The notes below the pieces were generated by a model, which was not told the DNA's origin, made no database searches, and was given only the letters and a program-made list of their open reading frames with translations. Below, one piece after another: positions 9,014-15,038 of a DNA stretch of 64,000 nucleotides. Every line of letters starts with the position of its first letter. The stretch's first letter is position 1. The stretch is from Chryseobacterium jejuense (lineage in GTDB: Bacteria > Bacteroidota > Bacteroidia > Flavobacteriales > Weeksellaceae), in NCBI RefSeq assembly GCF_017877355.1, contig NZ_JAGIPR010000011.1:62001-126000 (forward strand), read 5' to 3'. Both the position numbers and the translations under genes were made by a program.

Positions 9014-9778
9014 CTATTTGGCTCTCAATCTTTCTTTAATGGCTTCAATATTTCTCTTTGCAGAATCTTCTAAAATGAGGCTGGCACTCATGTGAATTCT
9101 TGCCGGCATCAGTTCATTAAAATGATCGGTTCCTTCCCACGAAACTTTTTTAATCAATGCAAGGGCATCACTGCTTCTTGATGCCAAGGTCTGTAAGAAT
9201 TTCTCAAGTTTCTCATCCATTTCCTGAATGTTGTCTGAAACAGAATGATATACATTATGTTGTTCCGCCCATTCCGCAGATCTAAAATCGGCATCAATAG
9301 CCATTGCTGAGAACTGTGATTTTCCGATCTTTCTTTCCACATAAGGTCCGATTACAAACGGTCCGATTCCCAAATTGATCTCTGTAAGTGCTAATGCAGC
9401 ATCTTTTGTTGCAAAACAGTAATCAGCACCACAGGCAATACCTACTCCACCGCCTGTTGTTTTTCCCTGAACTCTTACTACAACAATCTTTCCGCAATTT
9501 CTCATTGCGTTCAGAACTTTAGCAAAACCGCCGAAAAATTTCGTAGAAGTTTCCAACTCTTCAATGGCCAGAAGTTCATCAAAACTTGCTCCAGCACAGA
9601 ATGCTTTTTCACCTTCGCTTTTTACTAAAATAGCTTTTACCTCATCTTTAGATGCTTCATCTAAAATAGTCTGCGCTAGTTTTTCTAAAATTACTCCCGG
9701 CAGAGCATTACTTTTTGGGGTTCCGAAAGTGATTTCGGCAATATTATTTTTAATTTCTGATACTACGAATTCGTTCAT
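9014..9778 (-). CDS. Enoyl-CoA hydratase/isomerase family protein
   Basis: 254 residues, the normal length for a crotonase. The CoA-binding and oxyanion-hole motifs are present: KAFCAGASFDELL near residue 58 and GKTTGGGVGIACGADYCFAT near 105-125, with the acidic residue in LTEINLGIGPF. It could hydrate a short or branched enoyl-CoA; the sequence does not fix the substrate. It stands alone, 5 kb from the paa cluster, which lacks an obvious paaF hydratase, so it is a candidate for that missing step. A LiuC-like methylglutaconyl-CoA hydratase role is an equal alternative. Confidence 0.85.
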   Translation of the reverse strand: MNEFVVSEIKNNIAEITFGTPKSNALPGVILEKLAQTILDEASKDEVKAILVKSEGEKAFCAGASFDELLAIEELETSTKFFGGFAKVLNAMRNCGKIVVVRVQGKTTGGGVGIACGADYCFATKDAALALTEINLGIGPFVIGPYVERKIGKSQFSAMAIDADFRSAEWAEQHNVYHSVSDNIQEMDEKLEKFLQTLASRSSDALALIKKVSWEGTDHFNELMPARIHMSASLILEDSAKRNIEAIKERLRAK

Positions 9779-10115
9779 TTTAATTTTTATTGGATTCTTA
9801 CAAAAATACTAAATACAGTGCTTTTAGAGAAACTTAATGGAGACATTTTTTTAGGCAGGAAGCCGGAAGAGAGAAGCCGGAAGTTACTATTGAACAACTA
9901 ATTATCAGGTGTCATATTAAAAAGATCTGATTTAATTCTTAAGGAGTAGGAAAATATCTCTTTAGGTAGAAATACCTAGTCTCCAATTTGGTGTTTTATA
10001 CTCTATTACAGCCTTATTATTAATTGTTCCTTTGAATTAGAAAAAAAACAATAAACGGCGGAATCTGAAAAGCCATCAATAGAGTAGGAAAACTAAAGGC
10101 TAAAAAATATTTACC
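9779..10115. other. 337-bp intergenic region with a palindrome
   Basis: This region holds the minus-strand -7 box, a short repeat fragment (9850-9885, GGAAGCCGGAAG twice) related in composition to the dispersed 3'-flank element, and a palindrome TAGGTA-N4-TACCTA at 9963-9978. No open frame of note is present. Confidence 0.5.
9801..9808 (-). promoter_or_regulatory. Candidate -7 box of the enoyl-CoA hydratase gene
   Basis: On the minus strand the sequence reads TATTTTTG, an exact TAnnTTTG match, 22 bases before the ATG at 9778. No TTG lies at the expected distance upstream. Confidence 0.4.
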
Positions 10116-10667
10116 ATGGACGAATACATTGGAATCGTTAAACTATTTGCAGGAAATTTTGCACCAAGAGGATGGATGTTTTGTGACGGAAGGTTACTGA
10201 GTATCTCCAACTATTCAGCAGTATTTTCAATTTTAGGAACAACCTACGGTGGTGATGGAAAAACAACATTTGCACTTCCTAATTTAAAAGGAAGAATAGC
10301 TTTAGGAGTAGGAAATGTAACCGCTAATGAATACTATCCATTGGGGGTAATGGCCGGAACAACCCAAAACACTTTGCTAGCAACCAATCTTCCAAATATT
10401 GCCGGAGGTTTTCAGCTTAAAGTGGCTAACAAAAATGCCAATACAGCTACTCCTACAGCTACAACATCTATAGCTATAACAGGAACACAAGTTGGAAGGG
10501 ACTTCAATGTTGTCCCAAGTTTTGCAAATAATGCAAATCCAGACACAATTATTAACGGTCAGAGCATCGCTTTTGTAGGACAAAATTTACCTATGAATAA
10601 TATGCCTCCTTATTTAGGACTAAATTATATCATCTGTGTTGAAGGAATTTATCCTCCACGTGATTAA
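10116..10667 (+). CDS. Phage tail collar domain protein (microcystin-dependent protein family)
   Basis: 183 residues. The N-terminal half is a tail-collar domain (PF07484): MDEYIGIVKLFAGNFAPRGW, CDGRLLSI and PNLKGRIALGVG are characteristic. The C-terminal part (LPMNNMPPYLGLNYIICVEG) is the conserved end of this family. There is no phage context; in Bacteroidota such genes are chromosomal and of unclear function. A T9SS-exported protein follows 34 bases downstream, so the two probably form one transcript. Confidence 0.85.
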   Translation: MDEYIGIVKLFAGNFAPRGWMFCDGRLLSISNYSAVFSILGTTYGGDGKTTFALPNLKGRIALGVGNVTANEYYPLGVMAGTTQNTLLATNLPNIAGGFQLKVANKNANTATPTATTSIAITGTQVGRDFNVVPSFANNANPDTIINGQSIAFVGQNLPMNNMPPYLGLNYIICVEGIYPPRD

Positions 10668-10701
10668 TCAATTTCATAACCTAATATTTAAAACAAAAAT
10701 C

Positions 10702-11523
10702 ATGAAAAGCACTACTATTTTTACAATTTGTAGTCTGCTCATTTCAATTTTTTCATTCGGGCAGACCAGTACAGAGCAATTTGAGACAGAATCAAATGGA
10801 AGTACAAGCTTCACTGATAACGGGGTTATTTTTAATATCATTTCCCATATAAGTGTTTTTGATGTCCAATCAAACTTTCCAGGGACAGGCTGGAATGGAA
10901 CAGCAAACGACAATCGTTACATTGATAATTCCAATAATACTGAATCTCCACCATCCTTTAGTATTAGAACCACTTCTAATTTATTTAAAGTAAATAAATT
11001 CTGGATGTATCTTTCTGCACTGAACCTTGATCTCAATGTACAGGGATCTATTACAATAACTGGAAAACTGAGCGGTATAACAAAATTTACCCAAACAAAA
11101 ACAAATGGGTTTGCAACAAGTTTAGGGGCTACCAATGGTTATACCTTAATTGATATGACTAACTTAAATGGTCAAAATTACTCAAATATTATAATTGATG
11201 AGCTTCGTATTACAGCAAACGGTGGATTCAGATATGTTGGGTTTGACTCCTTTACATGGGTAAAAGACAGCAATATTGTATTAGGAACCTCGGAAACTAA
11301 AAGCACTCAAAAAAACTTGACTCTTTATCCTAATCCAACCAACGGACCTCTTTCTATTAAAGCAGAAAGTAACTCAGAAGCACAAGTCTACAGTATGGAT
11401 GGTAAAATACTGAAAACAGTGCTAATACAGAAGGGTTCTAATGAAATCAATATTTCGGAATTCCCGAAAGGAGTTTATTTTATCAAAACACCAACTGAAT
11501 CAACTAAAGTTATTAAAAACTAA
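10702..11523 (+). CDS. Secreted protein with T9SS C-terminal sorting domain
   Basis: 273 residues from the ATG at 10702, which opens a signal peptide (MKSTTIFTICSLLISIFSFG); the longer open frame to 10636 overlaps the preceding gene in another frame. The central region of about 170 residues is a beta-rich domain with no visible catalytic motif. The last ~75 residues begin LTLYPNPTNGPLSIKAES and end in GVYFIKTPTESTKVIKN, a type A T9SS sorting domain. Likely a surface or secreted binding protein, cotranscribed with the tail-collar gene. Confidence 0.8.
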   Translation: MKSTTIFTICSLLISIFSFGQTSTEQFETESNGSTSFTDNGVIFNIISHISVFDVQSNFPGTGWNGTANDNRYIDNSNNTESPPSFSIRTTSNLFKVNKFWMYLSALNLDLNVQGSITITGKLSGITKFTQTKTNGFATSLGATNGYTLIDMTNLNGQNYSNIIIDELRITANGGFRYVGFDSFTWVKDSNIVLGTSETKSTQKNLTLYPNPTNGPLSIKAESNSEAQVYSMDGKILKTVLIQKGSNEINISEFPKGVYFIKTPTESTKVIKN

Positions 11524-11578
11524 TATTTATAAGTTCTGTCCGAACTTGTTCCCTCAAAAATTCTAATTCATGCAGACA

Positions 11579-11605
11579 AAATCCCTTAATTATCTTAAGG
11601 GATTT
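11579..11605. terminator. Bidirectional terminator
   Basis: Perfect 11-bp stem AAATCCCTTAA (11579-11589) with 11595-11605, 5-base loop, between the T9SS gene and the convergent short frame at 11611. Confidence 0.8.
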
Positions 11606-11610
11606 GTTAT

Positions 11611-11837
11611 TTATCTTGTCCACTTATGAAGGTGCTCTATTCTTCCGTTTCTTTTTAAAAGGGCTTCAAATCTAAGTTTTAATAAAATTTTACGTCCTTC
11701 AATAGTTCTGGTAAAAACAAGTTCTGATGTTCCTATAATTTTATTCCAGGTAGTATTAAAGAATTCTGCACTTCTTTTATTTTTCGCAAAAGCCTCAGGC
11801 ACCGGAAAAAAGTTGTGTTCTTAGGGAAAACATTCAT
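11611..11837 (-). pseudogene. Short hypothetical gene apparently broken by a one-base frameshift
   Basis: The frame 11611-11802 begins only with GTG and encodes 63 residues (…EGRKILLKLRFEALLKRNGR…). An ATG at 11837 in another frame encodes MNVFPKNTTFF and then diverges. Adding one T to the T6 tract near 11806-11811 would join both into a 75-residue protein starting MNVFPKNTTFFPVPEAFAKN. I do not recognise the family; the tail is strongly basic. It may be a decayed gene, or the start may simply be the GTG. Confidence 0.4.
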
Positions 11838-11871
11838 GTTCACAATTTAATAAAAAACAGGATCACCGGAA

Positions 11872-12567
11872 TTACTGATTTTTATCTTTTAATGCTAAAA
11901 TATATTTATCGATATAAAGCTGTTTCTCTTTTGATTTGTATTGCTGGATATAGCGTGGATGTTCCAGAACAGTCATTGTATCGAAAAGTTGAGCTTCTTT
12001 ATTGATTTTCGAAATAAATTCAGCGTTCTTTTTGCCTAAAACAAAGACTTCTGAGGTATCCAGCTTCAGGCTGATATGCTTTTTTAATGATTCAATCATA
12101 AAATCTTTTACATCCCGGAAAAGTTCTTCATCATCATAATAGTTCGCATTGAGCCACCCATTCTTTGTTTTTCTGACAATGGCCAAAGGAAATGGTGAGT
12201 TGATGTAAATATCTTTATAAAACAAAGCTGCACCACCATAGTCTGCAATCATATCATACATAAATACGGAGGAAACTTCATGGGTATGGGCAGATTTCAT
12301 TTTTATTCCACATACACTTTCAAGCCGTTTGGTATCCGTAAAGGGAACTCCTGTTACGCCTGCTCCATGACGGCTGGGATTAATTCCGATAATAAATTTT
12401 CTTTTGTTGGAATCGTTATAATATTTATGATAAAACTTTTGCATCACCTGCATTGTCTCCGGATTATCCAAATACGGATTTAATACTTCGAAACCATCGG
12501 GAAGACTTCCTGAATAGGTAAGATTTTCATTGAATTCAATAACCTGTTCTGCAAAGGTTTTATTCAT
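11872..12567 (-). CDS. SMUG2-type uracil-DNA glycosylase family protein
   Basis: 231 residues. The motif FIIGINPSRHGAGVTGVPFT corresponds to the water-activating and substrate-contacting motif of the UDG superfamily, in the form seen in SMUG2/DUF4918 proteins. LEHPRYIQQYKSK near the C-terminus is the second (histidine-containing) motif. Such enzymes remove uracil or oxidised pyrimidines from DNA in base-excision repair. It starts 5 bases after the stop of the DUF4241 gene, so the two are probably cotranscribed. Confidence 0.85.
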   Translation of the reverse strand: MNKTFAEQVIEFNENLTYSGSLPDGFEVLNPYLDNPETMQVMQKFYHKYYNDSNKRKFIIGINPSRHGAGVTGVPFTDTKRLESVCGIKMKSAHTHEVSSVFMYDMIADYGGAALFYKDIYINSPFPLAIVRKTKNGWLNANYYDDEELFRDVKDFMIESLKKHISLKLDTSEVFVLGKKNAEFISKINKEAQLFDTMTVLEHPRYIQQYKSKEKQLYIDKYILALKDKNQ

Positions 12568-12572
12568 GGAAA

Positions 12573-13346
12573 CTATTTTAGAAAAACAAAATTATCCGGC
12601 TGACCTGAATCATCATCCTCTTCATCCTCTTCATCATATTCGGACAACTCTAATTCAATATCAATAAAATGAATATATAATCCACATAATTCCCCTTGTT
12701 CATCATAAGCAAAATAAACCGGATATACTCCATCTCCTACTCCACTTGCAAATATTGGGATCTGATATTCCGTATTAGGAACTGTCCAATTAATCCAGTC
12801 TCCCAGATCTCTTTGATTTCTTGGATTATCTTTATAACTTTTCGCAAATAGTTCTGCAAAATAATCGTCGTAAATATTCTCTACATCTAGTTCTTCGATA
12901 AACTTATCCACATAAGGAACAACTTCAGGATCAGTAATACAGGCTAAACCGGCATCTACATTAAATCCAAAAAAAGCATCCTCATTAGTATCGTCAATAT
13001 TTTCAATGCCAATTAATGCTTCTCTGTAAAGAACGGGCTTTCCTTTAGTAAACTCTACTTTTGCAGCGGCATACCGATCTCCCCAATCCTCCAGTTTTAC
13101 AACAGCAATGGTTACAGGAAAGTTTCCTTTGGGAGTCTCAACAAAAAAAGGTTGTTCTCTTTTGTTCAAATATACAAGAGGATCTCTTACGATTACTTTT
13201 CCTGATGGCAGGGAAACATTTCCTATTTCCATGACCTCCATCTTCTGATCCATGATTTCATCTGAGGTAAAATAGGTCTCAATATCTACAGGAGATATCA
13301 ATTTGTCTTTTACCTCTTCCCATTTTTGCATCCAGCTTTCGTTCAT
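12573..13346 (-). CDS. DUF4241 domain protein
   Basis: 257 residues without signal peptide or membrane segments. DPLVYLNKREQPFF, PVTIAVVKLEDWGDRYAAAK and FNVDAGLACITDPEV are recognisable DUF4241 features. The C-terminus is very acidic (ELSEYDEEDEEDDDSGQ). The family is often found among contact-dependent toxin immunity and related accessory genes, but no toxin gene is adjacent here, so the role remains unknown. It is followed in the same direction by the SMUG2-type gene. Confidence 0.8.
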   Translation of the reverse strand: MNESWMQKWEEVKDKLISPVDIETYFTSDEIMDQKMEVMEIGNVSLPSGKVIVRDPLVYLNKREQPFFVETPKGNFPVTIAVVKLEDWGDRYAAAKVEFTKGKPVLYREALIGIENIDDTNEDAFFGFNVDAGLACITDPEVVPYVDKFIEELDVENIYDDYFAELFAKSYKDNPRNQRDLGDWINWTVPNTEYQIPIFASGVGDGVYPVYFAYDEQGELCGLYIHFIDIELELSEYDEEDEEDDDSGQPDNFVFLK

Positions 13347-13446
13347 TCTTAAATATTTTTTTTGAATTGATTTTAATGTTGAAAATAACGAATAAATGCA
13401 ATGCTGTCCAATATAGCAGAGTGTTTTAACAAAATATTATAAAAAC

Positions 13447-13476
13447 AAAGCAGCAAATCTTATGAAATGCTGCTTT
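13447..13476 (-). terminator. Terminator of the bacteriocin-like peptide gene
   Basis: Stem AAAGCAGCA (13447-13455) pairs with 13468-13476; on the minus strand it is followed by a T-rich tract. It lies 30 bases after the peptide stop codon. A near-identical stem occurs at 13798-13829. Confidence 0.7.
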
Positions 13477-13506
13477 ACGTATTTTAGATTTTAAAGATTA
13501 ATTAAA

Positions 13507-13668
13507 CTAAGAACTTGCACATATAACACATGCAGCTCCAAGGTTTGGCCATCTTCCGGGAATACAACAGACTCCCGGAGGACAAGAATGAGGAGTACAA
13601 TTCCATATTGGCCCTGCTCCTTTAAGAGATCTCAATTCATTTCTTGAAAGTCTTTTTAAGTTTTTCAT
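13507..13668 (-). CDS. Cysteine-rich bacteriocin-like peptide precursor
   Basis: 53 residues, below the usual length cut-off. The leader MKNLKRLSRNELRSLKGAGP has the amphipathic, Leu/Lys/Arg-rich pattern of double-glycine leaders, here with GAG in place of GG. The core contains WNCTPHSCPPGVCCIPG and ends AACVICASS, with six cysteines in all. The same leader type and a WNC...P.G.CC core recur in the peptide at 35735-35887. Leaders of this kind are normally removed and exported by C39-peptidase ABC transporters, none of which is encoded in this window. It could be a bacteriocin, a signalling peptide or a disulfide-rich effector. Confidence 0.7.
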   Translation of the reverse strand: MKNLKRLSRNELRSLKGAGPIWNCTPHSCPPGVCCIPGRWPNLGAACVICASS

Positions 13669-13797
13669 AGCAATTAGTTTTTGATATTCTCTCCTACTCT
13701 ATATGCTTTTCGGATTTCGCCTATTAAAGGTAGTCATTCCCAATCAAATACTTCGTATAATTATCTGGTATTATAAAAGTTACGATTTCACAAACAA

Positions 13798-13829
13798 AAA
13801 GCAGCAATTTATTTCTAAAATGCTGCTTT
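13798..13829 (-). terminator. Terminator downstream of the duplicated paaZ tail
   Basis: AAAGCAGCA (13798-13806) pairs with TGCTGCTTT (13821-13829), followed on the minus strand by TTTTTGTTTG. It probably ended paaZ before the rearrangement that separated the two tail copies. Confidence 0.65.
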
Positions 13830-13840
13830 ATTATATTTCT

Positions 13841-14001
13841 TATTTTGAATTAAATTAATCCAAATTGTTCGAAATGGTGAGTAAAATGCTTCTTATGCAT
13901 CAGTTCCCACATTTCTTTATTCAGTTTTCCGAATACAAAGTTCATATGCTCTGCCTGTGGATTTTCTTTGTAATAAATCACAAATCATTTCAGATTATCA
14001 A
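13841..14001 (-). pseudogene. Duplicated 3' end of paaZ
   Basis: About 160 bases match 15030-15190 with seven mismatches (about 96 percent identity). In the paaZ frame it encodes the last residues up to EQFGLI and the same stop codon (13850-13852). A CGA codon has become TGA at 13985-13987, so the copy is non-functional. The two copies are direct repeats enclosing roughly 1.03 kb. Confidence 0.8.
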
Positions 14002-14559
14002 TAACTCCTGTGATACCGCTATTAAACACCCTAATTCTTGAGGGCTGAATATACCGCTAAGATTAATGATGATTTTAGAGATCAAAGCCTTAGTTAAACC
14101 AGTTGATAGTAAATTATAAATAATTGGTATAGGGTCAGAATGAGTAGACATCATGGCTATGCGGACCTCAGTAATTATCTTTTTGTACAGAGGCAAAAGC
14201 AGCTTCAGATTGACAGCAATACTTTGACGTATCAAATTTTGATCCATATTTATTAAGCATGTATTTACTTTCGTTATGATACTTAATAATTGTTGATATT
14301 CGGAAAAAGGTAATAGATTAAGTATGCCTAACTCATTTAAAATAGAGTCTAAATCAATTGGATCATTTACGTATGTAAATGTATTGAAAAGAACAGACCC
14401 TTCGTGCATATTACTGGAAGGCTGGTTAATAAAATTAAAGGGAGAGGTATTTTTGTCATTAATAGTTCTATTGACGGATATTGTATTTTTTCCAAAGTAA
14501 ATTGAGAAAATAAATAATACAATGAGAAAATAAAATTTGGTAATAAAATTTGTTTTCAT
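13990..14559 (-). CDS. Orphan secreted or membrane-anchored hypothetical protein
   Basis: 189 residues. The N-terminus MKTNFITKFYFLIVLFIFSI is a signal peptide or anchor. The rest is alpha-helical and hydrophobic (Leu, Ile), with two cysteines. No family is recognised. Its last bases and stop codon lie inside the duplicated paaZ-tail segment, so the present C-terminus may be a product of the rearrangement. Its base composition is more AT-rich than the flanking paaZ gene, consistent with recent arrival. Confidence 0.6.
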   Translation of the reverse strand: MKTNFITKFYFLIVLFIFSIYFGKNTISVNRTINDKNTSPFNFINQPSSNMHEGSVLFNTFTYVNDPIDLDSILNELGILNLLPFSEYQQLLSIITKVNTCLINMDQNLIRQSIAVNLKLLLPLYKKIITEVRIAMMSTHSDPIPIIYNLLSTGLTKALISKIIINLSGIFSPQELGCLIAVSQELLII

Positions 14560-14741
14560 AGGATTTCATGGTTTTTGATTAAAATAATGATATGATGATC
14601 TTAGTTGAGTACAGAACTGTAAATAATCGGATGTAATTATTTATGATAAGATAGTCATAGGCTTTACATAATAAATTCGTAATTGTATTTATTATGTCAA
14701 TTAGTTTTTTATAATAATTCATTCATAATGTAACATGTTTT

Positions 14742-14912
14742 CTATTTAATAACAAATATAACCAATTTAATAATTAAAATATTTATTTCATATCGTAATC
14801 CAGCAATATTAACAATGATAACATTTTCGAAAATATTTTCTCTGTTAATACCACGATTATAAATATGGCAAAAACAATCTGCTTCAATCGAAGTTGTTCT
14901 GATATCCGCCAT
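14742..14912 (-). pseudogene. Remnant of a REP-associated tyrosine transposase (RAYT)
   Basis: A 56-codon frame whose N-terminal part reads ADIRTTSIEADCFCHIYNRG followed by INRENIFEN. The pattern HIYNRGxNrxxIF is the conserved N-terminus of the IS200-like Y1 transposase family associated with REP sequences. Homology stops after about 30 residues; the remainder is AT-rich nonsense, and the catalytic HUH and Tyr regions are missing. A perfect 12-bp hairpin lies 43 bases upstream, as expected for a REP next to a RAYT. Confidence 0.6.
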
Positions 14913-14955
14913 CTTTGTGTTTTTAAGCTAGCCTTAGAAAGCTATTAAATTTAAC

Positions 14956-14982
14956 CGTGTCAAGGTTTTGAACCTTGACACG
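14956..14982. repeat. REP-like perfect hairpin
   Basis: CGTGTCAAGGTT (14956-14967) pairs perfectly with AACCTTGACACG (14971-14982) around a 3-base loop TTG. It lies between the paaZ terminator and the RAYT remnant, a typical position for a REP unit flanking its transposase. No other copy was seen in this window. Confidence 0.65.
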
Positions 14983-14992
14983 ATTAAAAAAA

Positions 14993-15018
14993 TCCCTTTA
15001 AGTAAAAACCTAAAGGGA
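14993..15018 (-). terminator. Terminator of paaZ
   Basis: TCCCTTTA (14993-15000) pairs with TAAAGGGA (15011-15018). On the minus strand the stem is followed by a run of seven T. It lies 21 bases after the paaZ stop codon. Confidence 0.75.
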
Positions 15019-15038
15019 CTATACATTTATATTTTGAA

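Noticed and set aside
10116..10667. Prophage region suggested by the tail-collar protein
   Set aside because: No integrase, capsid, terminase or lysis genes are near; this family is common outside phages in Bacteroidota.
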